64,000 bases of DNA from Burhinus oedicnemus (taxonomy: Eukaryota > Chordata > Aves > Charadriiformes > Burhinidae): positions 328,375-392,374 of the forward strand of contig VFFE01005878.1 in NCBI GenBank assembly GCA_008921705.1, given 5' to 3'. How positions within the stretch are numbered: position 1 is the first letter of the stretch; the number at the start of each line of letters is the position of its first letter. Shown in pieces: positions 48,601 through 61,604 of this stretch. Under the pieces are notes generated by a model. The model searched no databases and had not been told where the DNA came from. It saw only the letters and a program-made list of their open reading frames with translations. A program made the position numbers and the translations under genes.

Positions 48601-51600
48601 ACAGTTTGCTAATGTACCGCAATAAGGGCAATAACTAATTCTGTGCAATGTACTCACAACTTTGAAGCCATTCACGACCTTGCTGTAACTCATTAATTCA
48701 ACAAACAAACCCTTCTAGATGGTTTTTCCATGGGTCAATAAGGGTTAAAGCAGTCCTCCAAAGGGCATAGTGAGACAAGTCTGTGGGGCTGGGAGCAGGC
48801 AGAGAAGGAAGGTGAAGGGTAAGAGGAAGGATCCTGAGAAGGAGGGGGTAGGAGGAGTGTGGCCTCCTTCTTTGACAGCAGAAAGCTCTCATGTAGGCTC
48901 AGATGCCCCTGAAGCCGCAACCACCGCAAGCTCGGTGAGGGATGTGCGCTTGGTATTTTGCAAGTGCGCCTGACTTAGTTAAGCGGAGCATAGGAGGGGC
49001 AGCGCATACATTTCAGTTTCTAAATTTTAAATGCTAGGTTACTGCAAGTTACTGTAAATGAACTTGAACCACGTTTTCATGCTGTACTTTGGAATTTTCA
49101 AGTGTTATAATGTGACTTTTTTCCCCGCAAAATAATATTTTTTCCAAAACTTTTCAAATTGAGAAATGAGGGAAACCCATCAGCAGTTTTATTTTAGACA
49201 AGTCAGCATTTGCTGAAAAAAACCACCTAAACCACTGAAAAATCCTGACCTTTCTAAAATTAACTTGTAGAAATGGCGCTTCCAGTTCCATAGGTCTGCC
49301 CCTGCCATGTGTATAGAATGTCACCTTCTCATTTCAGAGATAAAAATAAGCTTCTGCTTGTCTTCAGCTGCATGTTTGAGCCAGCCCAGTTTGTATCTTG
49401 GTGGCTGGACTTTGTCCTCTCTTGTGGAGCATTAGCAGGGTTGTTGCAGTTCTTTCCACCTGCTCAGTGTTGTGAAGGCCAGGAGGTTGTGCGGGTGTCA
49501 GCAATAGCTCGTTCCGTCTGCAGGCTTGCTGTAAGTGGTAGTAATTCATGACAAAGAGGGTAAATTAGCAAAGGGGCAGAAGTCATTTTTATTTGTACAC
49601 AGAATACTTTCTGTCAAGAATTTCTGAGGGATGCTATGTGGTGTTTATTTATGTACAGTTGGCTTACATGCAGTATCATGACTGGCACATTAGCACAGTT
49701 CTAAGAAACCTGAATCATACAGGACAGTTACGCAGCTCATTATTTACAATGGGGAGATCCATTCTTGGAAGTTTTCCCAAAGAAGTCTGTGCTCTATTTC
49801 TCTACCAGGGTAGCGAACTTTCCACACCACCCTGAAGAAATAGCGGGCATGTTGAAAAGCTGCTTACATACCAAAGAAAGTATATGATTCCAAATTAAGG
49901 CTCTGTGCCCCTGTACTTGTCCTTGAATTTCACAGCCTTTCTTCCCTTTGCCTTTTTTCTACAATTGTGGCGCATATGAAACCACTCTTCCACATTCAAA
50001 GTCATCCTTTCTTGTGGAGAAAGTCCTGCTGAAAGCTGTCAAAGCCTATAACTGTTAATTTGCAGCAGTCCACGGGAAAGTGGCTGTGGCACTGAACATC
50101 CACTAGATTTATCAGCTGAACTGTTCCCTCCATTATTTGGTTGCCAGAATTGCAGAAGTTCAGTTCTGAGTATCTCTTTCAGCTGTGAAAGGTGCACAAA
50201 GTCCTGTTTTGTGAAAAGCCGGGTCAGGGCATCTAGCTGCATACATATTCAGCTAGTTCTTGCTATGCTTCAACAGTTGTGCTTGCAACAAACTCCATAT
50301 TCATCCTGTGGTGGCCTCTTTCTGCTCTCTTCGAAGAGCTTTCTTTATGAGAAATTAAACTATGGCTTGATCTGATATTGCCTGGCATTGATCCTATTTT
50401 AGGAGCCACAGAAACAATTTACTCTCTTCTTCCATTATTTATCATAAATGCTGCATTTAAGAGTTAAGCTGTTTCCCTCTGAACGTGGTGTTTCTCTGTC
50501 AGTGCCTTCTCTGTCAGTGAGCTTTATCTGATGAAAACTGTGTTAACCAGAGACATTTTTAAAAGGCAGTTAAGAAAATGAAGATGTTAAAAATGGAAAA
50601 GTAAAGAGAGGGACAATGCGTTGAATGCTGGAAAAGAGGAGAACCATTTACATGTAAGGACTTGGAAATTCGTTTTCAAACTTCTGTTATTTCCCTAGCT
50701 GTGTAAGGAGTCAATTCAGGGCTTGGGTGCATGGTCATAGACTGCCAACAATTATTTTTACTGACTTAATGGCAAAAACAAGCACACAACAACAAAAAAC
50801 CCACCTTGCATTACCCTGCCTAAGTAACTAAAAGGGAAAAACTGAAAAAAATACTGTTGCTGGAGTATTTAGGAATACTGGGCAAATGGCTCATAAATTC
50901 TTTTCTCCTGTTTCAGAACAGAGTGGATTTTCTGCTTGCTTGTACAAGTTCTGACTACTTTGTATATACGCAGTACAGTATGATCAATCTCTTTTTTTTT
51001 TTTTCAGCTGTATTTTTTCTGTCAGTTTTCAGGAAAGCAAATATTTATGGCTGGAGTGCTAGTCAGTGAAAAATTACAAGCAAGGATTTTTTATTATTAT
51101 GCAAATGTATCCTCGTGAAACCTAGCTTTACAGTAGGGCTGTGGCATGTGTGAACAGAGCGCTCTGAATAGGAGCACTAGCACATTACCTCCTGAATCTG
51201 TATTTTACCTGCTTCCAGAGTATCCACAACAGATCGAAGGCGACCAGCACAAACAGGCAATAGACAGTATGTGACATGTTTTCCTGGGGAGGGCACACAT
51301 ACGTTAAATAATGCAACCATTCTTTCTCTTCAGTAGTAAGTACCTGCTTCAAACAGGTTCAGTATGTTACCGTAGCTAATCTTTACCAACACATTAAACC
51401 ACCAAGAAGAGATCTCTACACCTGCCAGTCCTAATATGACCATACCACGTGTATCTGATTGAAATGAGGTCTACTCATTCTCCTCTGCATACAAGGAACC
51501 AATGATAATTTGTTGCGGTGGCTTGATCACACATCTGAAGTTCCCTTTCTAATAATTTGCTTTGTCTAGAGAAGCTGTGGAGCATGTGCTGAAAAGAGCT

Positions 51601-54040
51601 TTTCTGGATGACTTCCCATGTCTTCTCACTCCATCCCTTTCTCTAGAACAAGTCTTCCTACCCTTTCCATTTGACACTTTTTGTCATATTGGCTTATTTC
51701 CTCTCTTATGGTGCAGCCACGACTTGTTTCCCTTTTGCATTACAAAGTTCTTCTTTTTCCCACCATCAAATTTCTGTATAGTGTTTTGTTGCCTGCTTCT
51801 CCCTGACGTTCATTAATGGCTGCACGAAGTAACTGTCAGTTTGCCACTTTATCTCCTGTGTTTCCAGGAGAAACTCTTTCTCCTCCCAAGTAACTAATGC
51901 AGAAAGAGCCGGCTGAGTGTTTCCTTGGCTATCTTGGAGTCTCTCCCAGCTGCCTTTTCCTAAATGTCAGGGACACTCTCCAGCGTGGTTACCGTGGTGC
52001 GTGGAGCTGGCATGCCTGCAAGGGTTCACAAAAGCCAGCGCACCCACCGCACGTTTTACAGGAACATACGGTGAGGGAAGGCACTTACCTGCTCTATCAC
52101 AGTTAAACAGAACATAACGAGAGGTACTTTTTGGTGCATATTCTGTATAAGATTGGCCCCAATTCGGTACCATAAAAACCATCAATCAATTAAGAATATT
52201 CTCTTTGTCCCTTCATTTGTGAGAGTGTTGGTGTATCTATAGATGTGTTACAAGTTACATATATGTTACATATACAAACCTGCTGGTGAGCTTGCCAACT
52301 CAGCAGGTCAGCACATAAATGTAAATGCTGATGAAGAACAGTGAGATTTACACTGTGCTGTATTCATTAACTACCTTCTAGAAAAAGATTTGAAGGTGTT
52401 TTCTATTTCCCCATAATTTATTATTCAATCTGAAATATTGTTATTAGCAGAAAAGCTTTTCTTTGATATGGTTTCCTGGTGTGAAAGTCAATACAAATAA
52501 AGTACATCCTGCATCCAGCCATCAGAAGACATTGTTTTTCAAGCCTCAGGTTTATAGCTAGCAGCCTGTAGATAGATTTGTAGCTGAAATAGCAAAATCT
52601 TTTTTAAAACGCCAACAGATTAAGAAACCCACTTTGAAATCCCATGCAACTGAGTCATATTGTTGTCTCTAAAATGTATCATTCACTTCATAAACAGATT
52701 TCAAACATAAACATGAATAAATGCCTTTGTTCCAAATAATAAGCTACCAGTAAGTTCTGTTCCAGTCACTTGTTTCAGGGTAAGTTGGTCACACTCTCTT
52801 CAACAAATGGTTAGGTAGACTGGAAACACATTGCATCAGATTCAGTGATCATACAGAGAAGAGCTCCCAGGTACAGTGTACTTTGGTCTGTCTCCCTGAT
52901 AAATGCTTCATACAAACAAAAATATTCTTCTCACAGTTGCTCAGCTTTAGCCCTTGTGAACGGTGTCAGCAGGATTTTCCAGTGTGATTAAGTTCCTTTC
53001 ATTGAACTGTTCCGGCTTTTCTTATTGGGACCAGATATGGATTCCCCAACTCCAACACTTTGCTGTTACAGGCAATCATACCATCTAACTCTTGCATAAA
53101 ATTAATTGAACACGGTTATAACGGTTATATATATAACACTGTGATACTTCGCTTCATAGTTCTACTGAAAGACTGTCTCACAAACTCACTCTTGACTTTT
53201 AAACCTTATCTAGATTTCCAGGCTAGCTGTATTAGCGGACCATTGAGGTCCTCTGGTTCTTCTAATAGAATTGGTTTGTTTGGTTGGTTTTTGGAGAGTT
53301 CTTTTCTATTGCCAATATTTACCAGCACCGATATCCATCTCCTGTTTGTTTTTTAAATTAAGCCAAGATAGTCTCTTGTCCCCTTTTCATCACTGCACTA
53401 GGTTTTACTGCTCACCCATGCTTTGGCTAAAATTCTTTTGTCTTCAACATGGGTGTCCAGCATCTCATGCACTTATCCCAGATGAACTGTCCCCAGGACT
53501 TTGTGCAGAGATATTAATACTTTCCTATCTTTACTTGGAGTTGCTTGGTTAGAGCTTCAGAAGACGCTCGGCTTTCCATCATACTGTCTGTTTACAGTCC
53601 TCTGAGACTGTCAGACATGGTCTGATTCTCCTCCTCCCCCATGTTTTTCCTATAGTGGGATTCTCAGTAGTAACAAAAACTCCCACTAGTAGTCTCTAAA
53701 TGTATGATTTTGCAAATTGCATTGTTGAATCTCATGCCATTTTTACTACTTCAGTTCTGAAGGTCAGCTGTTTTTCCCATATGCCATACTGGACCTCCCT
53801 GTGATGGCGTGTTTTCACACGTCATGTCATCAGTAGGTGGAATCAGCAGAACAGAGAAACTCCGGTTTCCTGCAGACACACAGCCTAGTACCTCCCATTT
53901 ACTGCTGCTTACTATTTTCTCCCTCTCTCGTATTTACCAAACAAGTGAAAGTACTGATTTGTTAGATACTGTGGCGACAATTTGGGGTATTTACTGATCT
54001 ATTCAGCACAATTACACAATTTCCAGTTTTTCAAAGACTT
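45655..54040. other. intron 2, no gene recognised
   Basis: About 8.4 kb of intronic sequence. GC-richer patches at 46330-46730 and 48760-48960 show no repeat or exon I can name. Open frames of up to 122 codons (48046-48414) have no recognisable domain. Confidence 0.45.
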
Positions 54041-54044
54041 CCAT

Positions 54045-54134
54045 TTGTTCCTTCGTTCATTCGTTTGTTCCTTCCTTCCTCCCTCCCTCCCTCCCTCCCT
54101 TCCTTCTTTCTTTCCTTCTTTCTTTCTGTCTCCC
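54045..54134 (+). repeat. CTTC/CCCT/CTTT simple repeat
   Basis: A pyrimidine tract of tetranucleotide units passing from TTCG/TTTG variants to CCTT, CCCT and CTTT. It is the same kind of low-complexity sequence as the tract at 40111, but with pyrimidines on the + strand. Confidence 0.92.
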
Positions 54135-54249
54135 AAGATATCTGAACTTGGATACCAGCTAAACAGCCAGCTATGTCCTCATTCATATTCTGCAGGCGAA
54201 TTCAGCCTCGCTTTAATTCCATTGACTTTATAAGCGTGAGTCAATATAA

Positions 54250-54560
54250 GGAAGTTGGCTCATAAAGTGTTCTGTATCGCTTATGTTGAAAGTTTATTTC
54301 CTGTTCAAGCATCATTAAATCGCAATGATTTATAGTCTTAAAATAAATACTTGTATGAATATTAAGTACCCAGTTAGCAACTTTATTATGCTATCACCCG
54401 CAGATAAATTTCTATGTAAATAACATTTTAATTATTGCTGTGTAAGTACTAAATTTTACAGCCGCAACTGATTACCTATATTCAAATTTCAAACTTTAGT
54501 CTAACAGCCTCATCTAAAGGCAACTGAAATCAGTGAAAAGATATCCCTTGACTTAAAATT
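54250..54560. promoter_or_regulatory. candidate conserved non-coding block (speculative)
   Basis: AT-rich but non-repetitive, with phrases such as CATCATTAAATCGCAATGAT and ATTTTAATTATTGCTGTG, which resemble homeodomain/POU-type site clusters. Nothing in a single genome can prove conservation. Confidence 0.15.
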
Positions 54561-55149
54561 GAACTTCAAATCAGTCCTACATTATAGTTATGACCAATTT
54601 ATATCACATTAACAATGGAGTATCTTTCTAAACAAAATTTAAATGTATGGATTTTAGCAGTGGCTAGCAAAAATACTCAGAAATGCATTGCGAATATGTA
54701 TTCTACTTTCAGTGTGTGAAAATTATTAAATGATTGGAAAAATTATCATGGCAAAACTAGGAGTGTTTGGCAGTTAGATGAGGAATCACTCTATAATACC
54801 CAATGGCAATTAGCTGTCCCTGTGCAGACTCCTCATTATTTTACATTATAAGAGAAATTACAAGCGTATTAGCTTGATTCTACAAAGTTGATCATCAGTG
54901 AAAATTAATGTTGACATTTAATTGTCCTGAAACTTCATATTTAATATCTCACTAAGATGAATGGCTCAGTTTACACTTCCCAGAGCTATTGTTTCAGTCT
55001 ATGGTAGTACCAGACCCAAATTAGTGCACGCAAGTACAGCTTTTTCTGCACAACCAAGAATGAGGGAGATTTTTACAAAATTAATGGCAATGGGAAAACA
55101 AAGTAATTTCATAGAGCGTATCAAGATATATCCAACAAAGCTTCTTCCT

Positions 55150-56035
55150 AGATGTGATATCCTTCAGTATTTTCACTAATATCTCGGATAACAGAAGAAA
55201 GAGGCATTTGCAAATTCATGGAGGAAACCATGCTGGTAGTTGCAAGAATTTTTGGTGACATAATCAGATTTCAAAATGAGCTTGATGAATTGGAGAAATG
55301 TTCTGAAATCAAATAGAATTTGTCAATACAAGGTAACAGTAAGCACAAAATATTCCAATGGGGAAAGAAAATCAAGCATGTAGGTGCAGAATGGGAACTG
55401 TCTGGTTAGGTGGCTGTATGGCAGTTAGCTATAATTGTGTCTGAATTAACAATATGCTGGTGCTGCAAAAAACATGCATTTTGAGGTGACTTAACAGGAA
55501 TGATGTATAAGGCATGGGAGGCAATTATTCTGCTCTACTTGTCACTAGGAAGGTCTCAGCTGTACTTCTGTATTCATCCTTGGGCCGCACACTTGTAGAA
55601 AAGACAGTGACAAATTGAGAGAAGACCCAGAGAAGAAGCAAAAAGAATGATGGGAGTGTAAGAAAGCCCAAACTCCTTGGAAAAAACTGAAGGAAATTAG
55701 TTGGTATAGAAAAGGGAGTATGATAACAGTCTTCAAATATTTAAAAGTTGTTACAAAGTGATCAGTTGCTCTCCATTCCACTGAAGTGACAAGGATGAAT
55801 CAGTTTAATTTGCAGAAGAGAAGGTCTAGGTGCAATATTAGGAAAAACTAACTGTGAGAATAGCTAAACTCAGGTTGCTTAGGAAGGCTGTGGAATCCCT
55901 TTGATTGAAGCTCTTGCAAAAAAATGGGGAAGACAAGCACTAGTGAGGGATAGTCTAATTATACTTGACCCTGTAATGAAGGAAGGGACCCAGATGACCT
56001 TTCAGTCTTACACATCTGTGATGCTTTGGGGCAAC
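55150..56035 (+). mobile_element. ancient CR1/L3-type LINE relic
   Basis: A long but very diverged sense-strand LINE. In order: CTTCAGTATTTTCACTAATA...GCATTTGCAAATTC (the 'IFINDL...KFADD' region), TTGGAGAAATGTTCTGAAATC, CACAAAATATTCCAA, ATGGGAGTGTAAGAAAG, ATGATAACAGTCTTCAAATA, AAGGCTGTGGAATCCCTTT and GGGACCCAGATGACCTTTC. This follows the order of CR1-clade ORF2 C-terminal and 3' sequences with an indel-riddled frame. It is clearly older than the other CR1 copies here. Confidence 0.75.
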
Positions 56036-56039
56036 TTAA

Positions 56040-59000
56040 GACCCTATTTAATAATCTTTCAAACAGCACCTAGTGTATGTGTGGTTGCATAGACAAGGAG
56101 AATAGTACCAACCATTCCTGAAGTTACACAGCTTTTCAGTCCTTAACTACTTTGTTAATCATGAACCACTTGTCTAATAAAATTATTTTCTCTTCTAGGT
56201 CATTTCCCTATTTTTGACTGTTTGAGGCTATGGGAGGAAGGAGTGCAGGGAGGATTCCAAAAATGTGGTTTTTATGAGACCCAGAAAAATGGTTCTCTCT
56301 TCTGAAAAAAAAAATGGCAGTCTTTCCTCTGAAAGCCCTAATGTGTCCTCATTTTGGATCTGGAACCTGGAAGGATGAGTTGGTTTTTATTTTATCAGCT
56401 CACTTTCTGTCTAGGGCAAGTGTTTCTTGGGCAAGCTCTTACCACTGCACTCTGACATAAAATATGTGTAGAATTAATTTAATGTTATCTGGGTGATGTA
56501 GACTACTGTAATTATTTTGAATGGAAATACAGTGGGATCCAGTGGGGCAGAAACTTCTTAAGCCACTCAGATTTGTTTCTAGGGCTTGTCTGATTTGCAT
56601 CTACAATTCAAATTTGACATGGAAGATTTCTTGTAACTCTTAAGTTCACAACTTTTTGTGAGTTTTATTAATCACTGACTCCTCCAAAGCTTTTGGATCC
56701 TGTCTTGTAAACCCAAACTCATTTGCTTTGCATAGACATTAAAGAAGTGTTTTGCTTTTATTTGGACATTTATTGCAGACAATTTGAGATTAAATTGTTT
56801 TCATTTTTTGTCTCTTGGACTACTGCAAGCCTGCAGTCATGCATGCTCCTTGCTTCTGTCTGAGGGAAAAACTTTATAGTAGAGTCTGAGGGCTGGCAGT
56901 GCTTTTTCTCTCGTGCTGCTGAGCAGCTCTGACCAGCTGGACTGTCAGCAGCTGGAACCTGCTGACTTTCCTGTCAGAGCTGCCGGAGGGTTGGATATTC
57001 TGCATTTGTCCTGCTTTTAGCCTCCTCTGTATTTGTGGGCACGGTGTGGACTAGCAGAGCCTGTTGTTTCATCAAGCCTTTGGCAGTCCTGCCATGGCAA
57101 TGCAGCCGGGCAGCATCCCCTGTTCACCCAACTGATGGCTTCTAGTGGACGCTCTGTATTTGTCCTAGCATTCACATTTTACGTTAACGTGATAACATGA
57201 GAAATCAGGTTTTGCCAGTGTGCTGTTTCAGAACACCTCCACAGCTTCCTTCAAGCTGCACAGTGCATCATCGGTGCTCACGCATTTGTCCTTGGTGAAT
57301 CAGTTTCCTTCATGTCACACTTTTTTGCTTTCTGCCTAGCTGATGAGTTCCTTATAATATTCCCAGAGGTGACTGCACGGTGGTGTATGATGAATCTGTG
57401 TCCCTGGGAGGATAATGTTAGGTTTCTTTTGTGTGTCATAATGATACTGCATAATGGCGCCAGAATATATGCCTAGAGATGGAGTGGTTACAAACAAAAC
57501 CAACGCAACAATAGCAGATCTACAAAAGACAGTTGTAGTCACTTTTTTAAAGGTCATGCTTGCACCCGCATATCCTCGTCACCCTTTCATATATGTTCTT
57601 TAAAACACAAACCACTTTCTGTTTGCTGAGCAGCCCAGAGCAATCACATAATTGTGTAAGTTTTGTATTTACTTTTATAATAAACTGGCACACTATAGAA
57701 GTACATTTAAGTAGATGCTCTTTTAACCTAAGGTATAATAATACACACATTTAGAACCTGATTCTAGCTAAGCAGTCCCTTGAGGTTACTGGGAACTGAA
57801 GATACTGCAATTTACAGGCTTATGCACTTGGCTGATTTAAAGACAGAGCTGCAATCAGCAAAAAAATGTCTCTGTCACTTCCCAAACATCTTTCTTCTTC
57901 CCTCTGACATGTTTCTATAACCCATGAAGTGGCTATTCTAGTTATCAGAAATCACTGGCTTTTTTCTGGAAGTGGAGCACAGAAGTGCTGGTGTGTATGA
58001 GGAGCAGGGCTGTCTGTCTCTGCATAAGTGCATCATACCATGTTCATCAGGCTCAAGTATCACTTGTTGGGGTTTTTGTTTTCAAGGGAAGCATCCACTG
58101 CTGTCAGTTAAAGTGAAATGAAATATACTGTCAAACAATACTTTTCCATTATAACACCCTTCTGAAATACATTCAGATTTCTTTTTACCTATTTGCACTC
58201 TCCATCTTACACACTTCAAAGTTTACAGCTTACCGTCTCCAAAGTTGCAAGCGCCTGCATGAACTGTAACTACTCTATCTAACCTACAGCTCCTTTCTTT
58301 TTTCTGTAGTATGGTGCAATTTTCCTGCAAATTAGCACAGCTTACTGAAATTGAGGTTCCAGATGCAGCTTCCCAACCTCTCAAATTAGATTGTCTCTGA
58401 ATAACAGGCAAAAACCAGACCTAGAAGGAGAGACCAGGCTTCAGGCTGTTCCCTCGCCCTCCTTCCCCTCCACTAAATGCTGTAACCACAAGGTGAAAGT
58501 CAGGCTTCTTGTTGCCTTGAGAGCTGAGGTCGCTTGCTGCCCAGAGGCCACAGCAGCCCAGCCTTTTTGGAAAGGACAGCCACTGCTCTCTTTTACTGGT
58601 TGGGCATTTTCCTAATGTCCTGGCATGACTCCTTCAGGAGGAATAAACCCAGGAATTCAAGTCACTGCTTCCTCACCCAGTGCTCTAACCACTTGTGCAG
58701 CGCCAGCGGTACATTATCTGTGACCATCATCCCCATTACCATTAAGAGAGAACTAATTGAACTGGACAGATTGGACTGCCCTTTGAAAGGTGCCTGCCTT
58801 CAGTATAGCCAGTGAAGAGAGAGAGGCACTTAATCCATGAACACTGGATCTCCCCCTGCGAGTGCTTTCATCTTCAGCTGCGTAGCCTATTTCACCGGCT
58901 GCATTAGATGTATTGCATTAAGCCTGTGCAGTGCCACGGAGAGAAGGCCAAAAACTTCAGCGCATTTCCCCCCTCAGTTTTCTGGTTTTGTTTGAGTGAA

Positions 59001-60883
59001 ACTATAGCATATGGATGCTCAGGAGAAAAACATCCTTTAAAAATAGGCAACGTGATTGTCAAACCTCAAAGGCTGACAAATGTGATCCCTCAAACCAAAT
59101 AATCCAGTTTTCTTGAAAATGACTGACCAGGTTTCAAGTTGGCAGCAGGCATCCTTTAAATGCTATGCAGGGCAGCAAACCTGCAGTTTAAAAGCCAAAA
59201 TCTTAAGCAGAAATGCAGCTTATGAAATGTTGAAATGGCTAAATGTTTCTTAAAGGTTATTTATATATCGACTTCTTATTTTTCATTCTCTGCTTTAATG
59301 AAGGTTGTTTTTACATTCCACAGCTCACGTAGGAGGCTCTGCAAGGAGTTATTAATAAAATATTAATGCTGTCATCCCACAGGACATATTGTTTATACCA
59401 TCACAGATGCAGATTACATCTCAGATCAATGGAGCAATTTTTTAAAAACCTCTTTCTGAAACAGCAGTTGGAGTATGATTACAGTTGTCCACAGTAGTTA
59501 TATCATACAGCAAATTAGGAAATATATGTCAGGACCTATTATTCTAATGGGGGTCTTGTAAGATTTTTAAACAATGTAAGTAAATGCCAGACTTGCAAAC
59601 CGATGACCCTCTTTGAAACAATACCCCCAGTGGAGAGGAGAGAACAAAAATGCTGTTGACTTGTGCATGGCTGTCAAGTTAATGCTTCACAGGAACCCAC
59701 AACACTAATCGCCCTTCTTGAATGCAAGTTCTTCCTTTCTTTAGCTCCTTCATAAGGTATCCCTTAAGCACTCATTAGACCAACACAGCTGAAAATTGGT
59801 AAATTTGTTTGCAATGTCAGCGACCACCATTTCAGTCCTGGCCAGATACAAAGGAGACAGCGCTATACTGCCGGTGTCATTTTGTTTCCTGCAGTATTTG
59901 TAAAGAAACATTTTGGTTTCAAAACCCATTAAAGTAGAGTATGATCTTATATATTTATCCTCCATGAAATGCCCAGTATGTACAAGGATGAGAACTATAA
60001 AACTGTATAAGGCAGAGGATGGAAATTCTCCGTCCTAAATGGCTATTTGAGTAGCACATCTGGAGAAATGCCACTGCCAAATTTTTAGCAAGCAGCAGCA
60101 GCAGCATTAACAAGGGAACCATTGTGGTATGTGTAATCGCAATATTTCTTTTATGCAGCTAGGAGTTTGTCCTAATACCACATTAAGTTATGTACCAAAT
60201 TAAAGGCAAGATCATGCTTTACAGTCTTTCAGTGGGCTCTACTTATTATGGAACAGGGACTTGTCATACCTAATCCAGAGGGGTGGGTTTATGCAGATAT
60301 ACAGCTGCAGTCAAGTCAAATGGCACAGGAACGCGGAGTGTGCAAGGCCAGGGAGTAAAGCGCCCTTAGTACTCTGTGCCTGCAAGCTGAGGATTACTTG
60401 AACAGTGATCAAATGTTCTCAGGAAATGTGTTTTAATTAAATTCAGCTCAGCTAAGAAGTGAGACAAGGACACAATTGTCAACAAAATCCCTCCTTGATG
60501 TGAGACTGAATGCGAGTATCACAAGTCCCTCACAGTGTCCATCAGTATTTTGCTTTGGCAGGTTGGCAGTAATACTACAGGTTGACAGCGCGGAGGCTGG
60601 CAAGGACAGTGGTCTTCAGGCTCCACTTACTGACGTAGCCAGTGTGGTTGTGGAATATAATTTTCCAACCTGTGGAATAGTATGCACAACTCATCCCCGG
60701 GTTTGTGGATCCCATAAATGAGATGGGGTTCCCAGGGTGTCCATGCAGAGTGCTTGTAATGCCCCAGGAGCTCTAAGCTCTTGTATAACTTATGCAGCTC
60801 TAGTGAAGAGGTTTTCTTTCTGACTTGGCTTTACAAATCCATATTATTTTTTCTTTACAATAATGGGAAAAGACTGTTACTGT
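56040..60883. other. intron 2, mostly unassigned
   Basis: Mixed-composition intron. Around 58620-58700 the order AAACCCAGGAATTCAAGTCA then CAGTGCTCTAACCACTTGTG resembles an old amniote SINE-type repeat (gctctaaccact core), called only weakly. I see no exon or RNA gene. Confidence 0.4.
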
Positions 60884-61598
60884 ATATCTTCATCAGTGTT
60901 CTAGATGATGGGGCAGAGCATGCCCTCAGCAAGTTTGCTGATGATGTAAAGCTGGGAGGAGTGCTGAGGGACCTCAGCAGGCTGGAGAAATGTGCTGACG
61001 GGAACCTCATGAAGTTCCACAAGGGAAAGTGCAAAGACCTGCACCTGGGGAGGAACAGCCTCAGGCAGCAGTACATGCTGGGGCCAACCAGTTGGAAAAG
61101 AGCTTTGCAGACATGGACCTGGGAGTCCTGGTGGACACCAAGTTGAACATGAGCCAACAATGTGCCCTTGTAGCAAAAAACAGGATAATAATAACCTGGG
61201 CTGCATTAGAAGGAGTGTTGCCAGCAGGTCGAGGGAGGTGATCCTTTCCCTCTACTCAGCCCTGGTGAGGCCACACCTGGAGTATTGTTCTGAGCTCCTT
61301 AGTACAAGAGAGACATGGACATATTGGAGAGAGTCCAGTGAAGGCAATGGGCACAAACTGAAACACAGGAGGCCTCCTCTGAACACAAAGAAACACTTTT
61401 TACTTCTAAGGGTGACTCAGCACTGGCACAGGTTGTCCAGGGAAGTTGTGGAGTCTCCATCCGTGGAGATATTGAAAAGCTGTCTAAACATGGTCCTGGG
61501 CCACAGGCTGTAGATGACATTCTTTGAGCATGAGGGTTGGACAGTGGCCTCCAGAGGTCCCTTCCACCCTCAACCATTCTGTGGTTCTGTGATTCTGA
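60884..61598 (+). mobile_element. CR1 LINE, 5'-truncated with internal deletion
   Basis: Sense CR1. Translation of the open part gives ISVLDDGAEHALSKFADDVK and HKGKCKDLHLGRNSLRQQ, then VLVDTKLNMSQQCALVAK, ILSLYSALVRPHLEYC, and later LLLRVTQHWHRLSREVV. It ends in TTCTGTGGTTCTGTGATTCT, the CR1 terminal units. Between about 61338 and 61345 the sequence jumps from the 'ESSEG' region to the 'GNGHKL' region. The intervening part of ORF2, present in the copy at 6832, is missing. Subfamily differs from the copies at 6832 and 12820. Confidence 0.93.
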
Positions 61599-61604
61599 GT
61601 AAGT

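Noticed and set aside
55350..55372. CCAATGGGGAAAGAAAAT considered as the start of exon 3 (NWGKK-like)
   Set aside because: The surrounding frame does not continue into the carbonic-anhydrase-like sequence, and the region is part of an ancient LINE relic.
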